A stretch of DNA of 60,202 bases from a bacterium. Its GTDB lineage: Bacteria; Planctomycetota; UBA1135; UBA2386. Position 1 is the stretch's first letter; every line of letters begins with the position of its first letter. Positions 1 to 9,299 of this stretch are shown piece by piece. A model generated the notes under the pieces. It was not told the origin of the DNA, made no database searches, and saw only the letters and a program-made list of their open reading frames with translations. The stretch covers positions 1 through 60,202 of the forward strand of contig JANSXC010000031.1 in the NCBI GenBank assembly GCA_024743115.1. Reading direction: 5' to 3'. Made by a program: the position numbers and the translations under genes.

Positions 1-44
1 CGCCGCCAACGTTCGTTCTGAGCCAGGATCAAACCCTTCACTTG
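1..44 (-). rRNA. rrs: 16S ribosomal RNA, 5' end only (gene runs out of the window)
   Basis: The minus strand from about 44 down to 1 reads as the universal 16S start, with the TTTGATCCTGGCTCAG block followed by AACGAACGTTGGCGGCG. The 5' end is placed about 7 bases before the 27F primer site by analogy with E. coli, so it is accurate to a few bases. The AACGAACGTTGGCGGCG variant fits Planctomycetota. The 20-base 27F site (18-37) differs from the standard primer at its third base (G for A). Only about 3% of the gene is present. Confidence 0.95.
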
Positions 45-275
45 ATGAGTTCATCCATTTCTTTCTGTCGCTCCCACAGGCCCAACCGAAGCTGGTCCTG
101 CAGGGCTGGCTGCCGGCACGCACTTACGCCCCGCTTCCACGGCGAACCGCATCAGACTCTCGCCTGACGCTATCCACCCATGGCTACGGCACTTCCGTGC
201 ATCGCTCTTGCGAACGATACCCAGACGCACGCGCCGACCTCTTGCTCACACGCTTTCTTTCGAGGCCACCCAGAA

Positions 276-286
276 TGTCAAAGATC
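276..286 (-). promoter_or_regulatory. boxA-like rRNA antitermination site
   Basis: The minus strand reads GATCTTTGACA, matching the core TCTTTGA of bacterial boxA elements, where NusB-NusE binds rRNA leader transcripts. It sits about 230 bases upstream of the 16S 5' end, a usual position. The motif is seen directly; its function is inferred from placement. Confidence 0.6.
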
Positions 287-326
287 GACCCCGCGTGGCG
301 CTTGTGGCCGCTGCGAGGGGGCGAAG

Positions 327-354
327 AAAGTAGCGTTCCGAGCGACCCGATCAA
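327..354 (-). promoter_or_regulatory. Candidate rRNA promoter
   Basis: On the minus strand TTGATC (354-349) and TACTTT (332-327) are separated by 16 bases and lie just upstream of the boxA-like site. The -35 matches 4 of 6 and the -10 only 3 of 6, so position is the main support. Confidence 0.25.
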
Positions 355-413
355 GCGTGCTTCGTCTTTTTCTTCGGGAATGGCGTGATTCGGGCATGCC
401 TGGCCGCGGTGTG

Positions 414-1214
414 TCACGCCCGACACGCGGCGAGAGCCACGACTTGGGTCGCCCCGGCGCGACGGAGCAGGCGCGCACATTCCCGCATGGTTGCCCCGGA
501 CGTGAAAACGTCATCGACGAGAACGACGCGACGCCCAGCGGCGCTGGCACCTGCACGGAACGCGAATGCATCGCGTACGTTGCGCTCCCGACTGGTCGTT
601 CGCGGGTCGCCCTGCCCCCGGGTGTTGCGCACACGCTCGAGTACCGGCCCCACCTCCCATCGCCGCCGTCGGTCGCGCCAGTGCAGTCGCCTGGCCAGCC
701 AGTCGGCCTGGTCGAACCCACGCTCCCGCACCTTCTTCGGATGCATCGGCACCGGAACGACGAGAATCCGCCGCCAGCCCCCGAACGCGCCGGCACGCCA
801 GGCCCGCCGCATCGCGGTGGTCAGGAACAGGCCGGCGGCCGGATCGCCATCGAGCTTGAAGCGACGGACGGCCCGTCCGCCGCTGCCGGCGTAGCGAAAG
901 GGCGCGACGAGCCCCGCCAGATTGCGAAATGGCTCATGCCCCGCCGGACAACCGCGACCGGGCACCACCGGCTCGCCGCACCGCGGACAGCCGCCACCGC
1001 GACGCCGCAAACGTCGATCGCAGGCTTCACACAGCGTGTCGCCAATTCGCCCGCACGCGGCGCAGCACGGTCGGAACAGGGTGTCGATCAGCCCATCGCG
1101 AAGTTGTCGCCAGGGCCGTCGAACTGCACGTAGCCAAGGTATCGCCACACCTCGGTGGACCGGGGCCGCCCGGAATGCCGCGGAAATCGCCCAGAACGCC
1201 GCGGGAGATCGCAC
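414..1214 (-). CDS. comF: ComF family phosphoribosyltransferase-like competence protein
   Basis: This 266-residue protein has the two hallmarks of ComF/GntX. One is an N-terminal zinc ribbon with cysteine pairs at about 51/54, 62/65 and 76/79. The other is a C-terminal PRPP-binding loop, VVLVDDVFTSGAT, at about 230-242. ComF proteins are cytoplasmic and support natural transformation, probably in single-strand DNA handling after uptake; the reaction is not settled. A comEC homologue lies about 51 kb away in this window, so uptake capacity is plausible. The N-terminal 40 residues are Arg-rich and variable, so the true start may be further in. The preceding gene ends 49 bases upstream on the same strand, suggesting co-transcription. 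Confidence 0.88.
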   Translation of the reverse strand: MRSPAAFWAISAAFRAAPVHRGVAIPWLRAVRRPWRQLRDGLIDTLFRPCCAACGRIGDTLCEACDRRLRRRGGGCPRCGEPVVPGRGCPAGHEPFRNLAGLVAPFRYAGSGGRAVRRFKLDGDPAAGLFLTTAMRRAWRAGAFGGWRRILVVPVPMHPKKVRERGFDQADWLARRLHWRDRRRRWEVGPVLERVRNTRGQGDPRTTSRERNVRDAFAFRAGASAAGRRVVLVDDVFTSGATMRECARLLRRAGATQVVALAACRA

Positions 1215-1263
1215 GGAACGGCGCGGCGGACGAGTCCGGCGAGCACCGGCCCCGGCGTTCGGC

Positions 1264-1839
1264 CTACCGGCCCGGCAGAGCGATCCGGCGCGCGCGCTCG
1301 GCGGTCTGCGACGACTTCGTCTTCGCCTGCTCTTGCACGCCGAGCGCCTGACGCACGCGGTGCACGTACATCTCGACCGTCATGTCCTTGGTGTGCGGAA
1401 CGCCGAGGATCGCACCGATTTCCTTCGTGAGCTCCATGTCGTCCGCGAACGACCAGGCCTCGCTCTGGAAGAACTCGCGCAGCATCTTGCGGAACGCGCG
1501 ACGCGAGCTGTAGGCGCCGATCGCGTAGACCGCGCAGGCGAAACCGATGATTGCGGCGCAGAGCACCAACGTGCCGAGCTCCATGTTCCACTGTGCGACC
1601 ACCTGCAGCAGGAAGCCGGTGGTGAGGAACAAGAACCCCAACATGACCTGCATGTTGTTGAGCGCGGTGTCGCGGATGCGCATCACGCTCTTGACCCCCA
1701 CTCCCAGGGCGTCGGCCAGCGCCTTGCGGGGCTCGCGCAGGCGGATGGAGTTCGCCAGGAAGAACACCCCGACGACGTTGCAGGTCAAGCCGACTACGGC
1801 AAGTTCAGGACTATCCATGATGAGGAGCGTGCCAGTCAC
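1264..1839 (-). CDS. Small membrane protein of unknown function
   Basis: 191 residues, not recognised. There are three likely membrane helices at about 13-33, 66-86 and 90-110, then a soluble tail from about 115 that is acidic, then basic, ending in Lys/Arg-rich sequence. I chose the GTG at 1839 because GGGGAG lies about 9 bases upstream; the ATG at 1818 has no ribosome site. The tail may work in the cytoplasm. It precedes comF by 49 bases on the same strand, but nothing in the protein itself suggests a role in competence. Confidence 0.7.
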   Translation of the reverse strand: MTGTLLIMDSPELAVVGLTCNVVGVFFLANSIRLREPRKALADALGVGVKSVMRIRDTALNNMQVMLGFLFLTTGFLLQVVAQWNMELGTLVLCAAIIGFACAVYAIGAYSSRRAFRKMLREFFQSEAWSFADDMELTKEIGAILGVPHTKDMTVEMYVHRVRQALGVQEQAKTKSSQTAERARRIALPGR

Positions 1840-2122
1840 GAGCGCCGCTCCCCGAGCTGACCCTCGAGGCAGGAGACCTTCCGGTCCGGCGACCCGCTGC
1901 GCCCGATGTTAGGTGAGCGCGGCACCTCCGCCAAGCGGATATTCGGGTCCCGCGTTGCGGGAATCCGGCCGCACCGTCGCACCCGGAACCCGACCCGGCT
2001 GACCGCCGCCAGCCCAGGAACGGCCCCCATCCCGGCCGGAACCGCTCGCCAGACCCGAAATCGACCGCCCCCGAAGCGATTCCCGGACTTGCCCAAACGC
2101 TGCAATCGGCGAGGATTCGGCG

Positions 2123-2425
2123 ATGTCCGACATAGCGATCGACCGTACGGAGCTGCAAAGACTGGCCGAACTGGCGCGGCTCCACCTGCCGGCCGATCGC
2201 GAAGCCGCCCTGCTGGGCCAGTTACAGGACATCGTGTCGGCCTTCGCGGCGATCCGGGCGATCGAGCTGCCGGACCCGGCCGAACCCGCTGCCGGGGCGG
2301 GCGCCGCCCCCACGCCCCTGCGACCGGACGAGCCCGAGCCGGCTCTCGGCCCGGACCAGGTTCTCGCCAACGCGCCGCAACGAGCGGCCGACAGCTTCGT
2401 CGTCCCGCGGGTGGTCGACGCATGA
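2123..2425 (+). CDS. gatC: Asp-tRNA(Asn)/Glu-tRNA(Gln) amidotransferase subunit C
   Basis: At 100 residues this has the length of GatC. The family pattern is visible: an N-terminal helix with LAELARLHL, the LRPDEPEP segment, and the C-terminal NAPQRAADSFVVPRVVD. GatC wraps around GatA and GatB and stabilises the GatCAB complex, which amidates Glu-tRNA(Gln) and Asp-tRNA(Asn). The start is supported by GAGGA 7 bases upstream. The stop overlaps the gatA start as ATGA. The 283 bases upstream (1840-2122) hold no gene I can support. Confidence 0.93.
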   Translation: MSDIAIDRTELQRLAELARLHLPADREAALLGQLQDIVSAFAAIRAIELPDPAEPAAGAGAAPTPLRPDEPEPALGPDQVLANAPQRAADSFVVPRVVDA

Positions 2426-3935
2426 GCCCAGAACCCATCGACGCGGCCACGATTGCCGCCGACGTTCAGTCCGGCCGCCGCACGGCCCGCGCCGTCGCCG
2501 AGGCCAGCCTCGCGCGGATTGCGACGACCGAACCGGCGATCCACGCGTTCCTTGGCGTGACGGCCGACCGCGCGCTGGCCGCGGCCGACGCCATCGACGA
2601 CCGTCGCGCGAATGGCGAACCCCTCGGCCCTCTGGCCGGGGTGCCGATCGCCTGGAAGGACAACCTCGTCTGCGCTGGCGAAATCGCGACGGCCGGTAGT
2701 CGCCTGCTGGAACCGTTCCGCGCCCCCTACTCGGCGACCGTCCTCGAGCGCCTGGAAGCCGCCGGAGCGGTCCTGATCGGTCGGACCAATCTCGACGAGT
2801 TCGGCATGGGGAGCACGACCGAGAACTCGGCGTTCGGCCCGACCCGCAACCCAGTCGATCCGACCCTCGTGCCGGGCGGCAGCAGCGGCGGCTCCGCAGC
2901 CGCAGTCGCCGCCCTCGACTGCCCACTCGCGATCGGCACGGATACGGGCGGTTCGGTCCGCCAGCCCGCCGCGTTCTGCGGGGTCACGGGCATCAAACCC
3001 ACCTATGGTCGCGTCAGTCGCTACGGGCTGATTGCCTACGCCAGCTCGCTGGATTGCGTCGGCGCGATCGCGCGGAACGCCGCCGATCTGCGACTTTGGC
3101 TGCGGGCCGTCGAGGGGCCGGACCCCGCGGACGCGACTTCACTGCGCCGCGGCGAGGCGAAGCCCGAGACCGCCGATGTGCCGCGCGATGACCTCACCGG
3201 CCTGCGCGTCGGACTGCCCTGGCAGCTCAACGGCCCCGGCATCGACGAGGAGGTCTCTGCTGCCGTCCGCACCGCCGCGACCGAACTCGAACGGCTCGGG
3301 GCGACGGTCGAAGAATGCTCGCTCGCGGCGGTAGCGCATGCGGTGCCGACCTACTACCTCGTCGCCACGGCCGAAGCGTCGTCCAACCTCGCGCGCTACG
3401 ACGGGGTCCGATACGGCCAACGGCGTGACGGCCGACGGCTCGAGGCCATGATGGCCGCGACGCGCTCGCACGGCTTCGGCCACGAGGTCCAGCTGCGCGT
3501 GTTGCTCGGCACGTTCGCCCTGCGCGCCGGCTATCACGAAGAGCTCTATGGCCGCGCCACGCGGATCCGCGACCTGCTGCGTCGCGAGTTCGAGACCGCG
3601 TTCGCGTCGTACGACGTGCTGCTGAGTCCGACGTCCCCCGTGCCACCGTTTCCACTCGGCAGCCGGCTCGATGATCCCTTGGCCATGTACCTCTGCGATG
3701 CGCTCACGGTACCGGCGAACCTCGCAGGGATTCCGGCACTGTCGCTGCCGTGCGGTAGCACCGCGACCGGTCGACCGATCGGCCTGCAATGCATGGCCGC
3801 CCACGGCAACGACGACGCGCTGCTTCGCGTCGGTGAGCTGTTCCAGCGGCAGACCGACCATCATCGGCGCACGGCGGACCTCGCTGGCGATGTCGATGGC
3901 GCCGTCGACGGCAACCCACCGGAGGCACCGACGGC

Positions 3936-3939
<4 letters not shown>
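2422..3939 (+). CDS. gatA: Asp-tRNA(Asn)/Glu-tRNA(Gln) amidotransferase subunit A
   Basis: GatA is the glutaminase subunit: it releases ammonia from glutamine and passes it to GatB. This 505-residue protein has the amidase signature GGSSGGS at 152-158. The full Ser-cisSer-Lys triad falls at K79, S154 and S178, the same numbering as in Staphylococcus aureus GatA. The ATG at 2422 overlaps the gatC stop (ATGA), and the stop overlaps gatB in the same way, so the three subunits are probably made by translational coupling. The frame is open further upstream, but that stretch lies over gatC and is not GatA-like. Confidence 0.95.
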
Positions 3940-5357
<1,418 letters not shown>

Positions 5358-5371
5358 CGGGTCGGCCGCGC

Positions 5372-6403
5372 TCAGCGAACCGTATGGAACCCGACGAGCC
5401 GCACGCGCGGCGAGATGTAGTGCTCCTCGACCGGCTCCTCGTTGCACAGGTCCGTCGACAGGTACTTCTTGTTGGAGTCGGGCAGGACCGTCACGACCGC
5501 CGCACGCTCGTCGTCCGACTCTGCCATGAGCTGGATGGCGCCGAGCACGTTCGCGCCCGAGCTGATTCCGACGGCCAGCCCGAGTCGGCGAGCGAGCATC
5601 TGCGCCATGAGGATCGCGTCGCCATCCCAGACATCGACGATGCGATCCAGTGTCGTGAGATCCACGATCGCGGGCACGAACTCGTCGCTGATACCCTGAA
5701 TGCGGTGCGAACCGGTCTTCTTGCCGAGCCGCAGGGTAGGTGAATTCGCCGGCTCGAGCGGATGCACGCGCACGCCAGGCCAGGCGGCCTTGAGCGCCTT
5801 GCCGACCCCCATCACGGTGCCGCCCGTTCCCACCCCTGCGACGAACGCGGACGGTCGACAGCCATATAGCGCGAGCTGGCGCAGGATCTCGGGACCGGTG
5901 CCACAGGAGTGAGCGCGCACGTTCGCGGCGTTCTGGAACTGCCGCGGCAGGAACACGTGGTCGTCCTCGCGCGCGCAGCTCTCCGCCAGCTCGACCGAGC
6001 CGACGAACCCACCCTGCTCGCGCGACACCGGCACGACCTCGGCGCCGAAGCTCTTGATGAGGCTCGTGCGCTCGGCGCTCATCCAGTCCGGCATGAAGAT
6101 GCGCACGTTGTGACCCAGGGCCGCGCCGACCGCGGCAAACGCGATCCCGGTGTTGCCGCTACTGGCCTCGATGATCGTGTCACCCGACCGCAACTTGCCG
6201 CTCGTGTGCGCTTCTGCGAGCACGTGGCACGCCATGCGATCCTTCGTCGAGCCGGTCATGTTGAGCGACTCGTACTTGGCGTAGATCCGGCGCGGCTTGC
6301 CGTCGAGTTCGTAGAGGATCTCGAGCAGCGGCGTGCCACCGACCAGCTGCTGCAACGCGGCGATACTCCGATTCGAAGTCTGGATCTCCGGCTCGAGGGA
6401 CAT
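5372..6403 (-). CDS. Cysteine synthase / cystathionine beta-synthase family PLP enzyme
   Basis: This is a fold-type II pyridoxal-phosphate enzyme of 343 residues. K54 in TGSTKDR is the Schiff-base lysine, SSGNTG at 81-86 binds substrate, and GVGTGGT at 190-196 binds the cofactor phosphate. Family members make cysteine from O-acetylserine or O-phosphoserine and sulfide, or start cystathionine synthesis. The lysine context (TGS instead of the usual PGGS) and the extra C-terminal tail differ from classical CysK, so the substrate is uncertain. A GT-C-type membrane gene lies 91 bases upstream on the same strand, with an imperfect hairpin between. Confidence 0.85.
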   Translation of the reverse strand: MSLEPEIQTSNRSIAALQQLVGGTPLLEILYELDGKPRRIYAKYESLNMTGSTKDRMACHVLAEAHTSGKLRSGDTIIEASSGNTGIAFAAVGAALGHNVRIFMPDWMSAERTSLIKSFGAEVVPVSREQGGFVGSVELAESCAREDDHVFLPRQFQNAANVRAHSCGTGPEILRQLALYGCRPSAFVAGVGTGGTVMGVGKALKAAWPGVRVHPLEPANSPTLRLGKKTGSHRIQGISDEFVPAIVDLTTLDRIVDVWDGDAILMAQMLARRLGLAVGISSGANVLGAIQLMAESDDERAAVVTVLPDSNKKYLSTDLCNEEPVEEHYISPRVRLVGFHTVR

Positions 6404-6448
6404 GGTCGCAAGCGTTGCGCCTCCGGCCGCGAGCGCCCATGGTGAGAA

Positions 6449-6479
6449 CTACGCAACCGGGCCTGGCCGTTGTGCGTAG
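6449..6479 (-). terminator. Imperfect inverted repeat between two same-strand genes
   Basis: CTACGCAAC (6449-6457) and GTTGTGCGTAG (6469-6479) pair over nine bases with a two-base bulge around an 11-base GC-rich loop. It lies between the stop of the GT-C-like gene and the start of the cysteine-synthase-family gene. There is no T-tract, so an intrinsic terminator is doubtful. It could equally be a processing or attenuation hairpin. Confidence 0.3.
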
Positions 6480-6494
6480 CCCGGCAACAGCCGG

Positions 6495-7832
6495 TCAGCC
6501 GTTCACTTCGAGCGCGCGACCCGGCAACGTTACGGCCGCTGCCGCCGGACGCCGCAGCATCGGCAGGCAGCGCCCGACGAGCACGTGCAGGCTCGCCGCC
6601 GTGAGCACGAACAGCAGCGGCCGGAACGGTTGCAGATACCGCGGCTCGGGAATCACGGGCAGATACGCGAGCGTGCCGCACACCACGACCAGGCCCAGCG
6701 CGCACGGCACGATGCCGAACCGACGGCCGGGGTTCCACGCGAGCCCGACCGCGGCGACCGCGGCGAGGATCATCAACGGCCAGTGCAGCCAGCGCATCGC
6801 GAAGTAGCTCGCTCGCATCACCGGTTGCGTGTCGTAGGGCGAGTTGCCGACCGCATAGACGTAGACGTCGACGCCCTGCACGAGCGACCAGCCCCAGAGC
6901 CACACCGGCTTCTCGATCAGATACCAGCTCAGGTAGCGCAGCGGCTCGGCACCCGCGCGCTCCTGCAGCACGTCGAAGAGATTGCCCCACGACGAGCCGA
7001 ACCAGGGTTGCAGCGGATCCTCGTGATAGGGAAAGCCGCGCAGGCGGGGGTTCTCGTACACCATCCCCGGATACGAACCGTGACTGATCGACGCGGTCAC
7101 GCGCTCGCTGCCGCGATGCGCCAGATTCGTCGACTGGTTGCGGGCGGTCCAGAGTCCGAGCGGCATCAGCGCCACGAGCCCGAGTGCAATCACGGCCGTC
7201 TTCGAACGACCGGCGACGGCCTCGCGGGCGGCGCCACTGCCCCGCAACTCGGCGAACGCGAGTACGATCGGCACGAACGCGAGGATCTCGTTACAGAGCA
7301 CCGCGAGCCCGAGCGGCAGCGCCGCGGCGATCCGCCAGCTCGAGCTCGACTGCCGCGCCACCGCGAAACACCACAGGCCCAACACGAGCAGGAACGTCGT
7401 CAGGCATTCCGTCAGGACGTAGACCGGTGCGACGACGAGGTGCGGACTCAGCGCGGTGATCGTGCTCGCGACGAGGCTGGCCCAGAACGGCAGAAAACAC
7501 CGCGCCAGGCGCTGCACGAGCAACACCGTCAGGGCACCGAGCAGGACCTGCAGCGTCCAGGTCCACTGCAACCAGCTCTCACCGCCGAGCCACTTGCACA
7601 CCGCAAGGAACGCGGGATAGCCCGGTGAGCGGAACGAATCGGGCGCGGGCGGGACGGCCGTCGCAAACGAGAACACGCCGTGCTCGACGAGGTTGTGCGC
7701 GTACTGCGCGTACTGACCGGCGTCGGCCCGCAGCGGATTGTTCTGCACGGCCTCGGCAGCAAAGCCCCAGCGCAACGCCACCGCGATCGCGACGACGATG
7801 ACGACGAGGACCGCACGTTCCTTGGGCTTCAC
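6495..7832 (-). CDS. GT-C fold (family 39-like) membrane glycosyltransferase
   Basis: A 445-residue polytopic membrane protein with about ten hydrophobic helices. The first periplasmic loop contains RADAGQYAQYA, an acidic-residue motif typical of GT39/PMT-like transferases that use lipid-linked sugars, followed by the family-like FRSPGYPAFLA. Enzymes of this type move a sugar from a polyprenyl-phosphate donor onto protein or lipid outside the membrane; donor and acceptor are unknown here. The GTG start at 7832 has GAGAGGG close upstream. The preceding gene ends 6 bases away, so the two are probably co-transcribed. Confidence 0.7.
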   Translation of the reverse strand: MKPKERAVLVVIVVAIAVALRWGFAAEAVQNNPLRADAGQYAQYAHNLVEHGVFSFATAVPPAPDSFRSPGYPAFLAVCKWLGGESWLQWTWTLQVLLGALTVLLVQRLARCFLPFWASLVASTITALSPHLVVAPVYVLTECLTTFLLVLGLWCFAVARQSSSSWRIAAALPLGLAVLCNEILAFVPIVLAFAELRGSGAAREAVAGRSKTAVIALGLVALMPLGLWTARNQSTNLAHRGSERVTASISHGSYPGMVYENPRLRGFPYHEDPLQPWFGSSWGNLFDVLQERAGAEPLRYLSWYLIEKPVWLWGWSLVQGVDVYVYAVGNSPYDTQPVMRASYFAMRWLHWPLMILAAVAAVGLAWNPGRRFGIVPCALGLVVVCGTLAYLPVIPEPRYLQPFRPLLFVLTAASLHVLVGRCLPMLRRPAAAAVTLPGRALEVNG

Positions 7833-7838
7833 GCCCTC

Positions 7839-9275
7839 TCATCGACCATCGCCGGGAAACACCCGTAGCGTGGTTTCGACGGGCGCGCGCGGCACCCGGA
7901 CATCGCGCCAGACGATCGCGAGCTGAGCGGGACGCTTCGGCACGATGAATGCGCAGCCGTTGGCGCACGGTGCGCTGCCGCGCTCCGGCGCGACCTCGGA
8001 GATCGTGACGACGTCGACGCCCTCCTCCTCACTCACGTCAAACCGCAGCAGCGGCGAGCGCGCACCGACGGGATTTGCGACGACGACAACGTCTTCGCGT
8101 TCGAAATCACACCAGTCGACGGGCAACTTCGAGAACTCCGACACCTCGCGGCGCAGGTCGCGCCACTCGGCGATCGTGGTCGCTCGGCGGCAGACCGTTG
8201 CGTGGCGCGGCGGGTGATGCGGCGACTGCTCGGGCTTCGCGGCCGCACCACCGACCGCGATCGGCAATTCCGGGCCGGGCCGGCGAACACGACAGGTCCG
8301 CAGAATCGGCAGTAGCGACTGATGCCGTGGTCGCGGCACGACGAACTCCATGACCTGGCGCCAGCAACGCGTCTCGCGACCACGCGGCTCGCCGGCCGGC
8401 CCCTCCCGACGCTCGACGGCCAACACGCCGGCGCGGCGCGGGACGCGGTACACCCGGTAGGTCGTGCTGGGTCGCCCAGGCAGTGCCCCACCGAGCAGCT
8501 GCGGCAGCGGCGGTCCGCCGGCATGTCGCAGGAGCACACCCGATGCCGTCGCCACGAACCGCAACGGCGGCTCGGCATGGTGCCGCTTCACGGTCGCCGG
8601 CAAGAGCAGCAGCACGCTGGAACGGAAGTCCATCGTCTCGGCCCTCGCCAACATCGCGGTCGCCAGCGCGCCTTTGCGACCCTGGTGCTCGTCCACGAGA
8701 CGCTCGTACGTCACGCGATCGGTCGCGAGGAGCGGCTGCGGCAAACTCTCGCCCGCCGGCCAGGGGAAGCGCTCGAGTTGGTCATGCGAGTTCAGACGGC
8801 GACCTAGCGCCGGCATCTCGGCCAGGCTCCTGATACCGGCGGCGCCATCCGGGAGCACGCAATCGGTCTCGAACCAGAACGGAGCGTCGGCCTCGGCGCG
8901 CGCAACCGAGACGATTACCCAGCGCTCCGGCACGACCGCCGCATCCGCCGCCCCGGCAACCCGTACGAGTCTGTCGCCTGGCCGTCCGACCTGCGTCACC
9001 CTCACCGGCGCGCCGCGCCCGCGGCCGAGCGCCAACAGCACCACGCGGCGACGGCGGAAGTCGACCTTCGGCAACTCGCGTTCCTGCCAACCCAGCTCAT
9101 CGAGCCGCCACTGCAGATCCATCGCCGACGCGATTGCCTGCACCTTCTGAACGGGTGCCGCGTTGCCGGATGCCAGTACGCGCGCAAGCATCGAAACGCG
9201 TTGCTGTGCTCCGGCGGCGGCCGCCGCGAGGAGCCCGGCCCCCGCAACGATCGACAATCGCCAGCGACTCGTCAT
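7839..9275 (-). CDS. Secreted protein with three related beta domains (PrcB-like)
   Basis: 478 residues, beginning with a clear signal peptide (about 1-25, cut after an AGA-Q type site). The rest contains three copies of one pattern: a helix-rich lead, a DF pair (72-73, 216-217, 390-391), a run of beta-branched residues, a Pro/Gly turn and two further strands. The third copy looks most like PrcB C-terminal domains, small beta folds first noted near a treponemal protease. I cannot assign a function. I chose the ATG at 9275 because the signal peptide follows it directly; in-frame ATGs at 9293 and 9305 are possible. A divergent gene starts 24 bases away. Confidence 0.7.
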   Translation of the reverse strand: MTSRWRLSIVAGAGLLAAAAAGAQQRVSMLARVLASGNAAPVQKVQAIASAMDLQWRLDELGWQERELPKVDFRRRRVVLLALGRGRGAPVRVTQVGRPGDRLVRVAGAADAAVVPERWVIVSVARAEADAPFWFETDCVLPDGAAGIRSLAEMPALGRRLNSHDQLERFPWPAGESLPQPLLATDRVTYERLVDEHQGRKGALATAMLARAETMDFRSSVLLLLPATVKRHHAEPPLRFVATASGVLLRHAGGPPLPQLLGGALPGRPSTTYRVYRVPRRAGVLAVERREGPAGEPRGRETRCWRQVMEFVVPRPRHQSLLPILRTCRVRRPGPELPIAVGGAAAKPEQSPHHPPRHATVCRRATTIAEWRDLRREVSEFSKLPVDWCDFEREDVVVVANPVGARSPLLRFDVSEEEGVDVVTISEVAPERGSAPCANGCAFIVPKRPAQLAIVWRDVRVPRAPVETTLRVFPGDGR

Positions 9276-9299
9276 AACGCGCGAGGGTACCATCGCCGC

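Larger units (their letters stand above)
45..413 (-). promoter_or_regulatory. 16S rRNA leader and promoter region, no gene
   Basis: This 370-base gap lies between the comF stop and the 16S start, and both are read on the minus strand. The open frames here do not look coding. It should hold the rRNA promoter, the antitermination site and the processing stem. I see a boxA-like site and a weak promoter candidate (entered separately) but no convincing processing stem by eye. Confidence 0.6.

Noticed and set aside
180..1133. Plus-strand open frame over the rRNA leader and comF
   Set aside because: It lies opposite a gene with zinc-ribbon and PRPP motifs and has no domain of its own.
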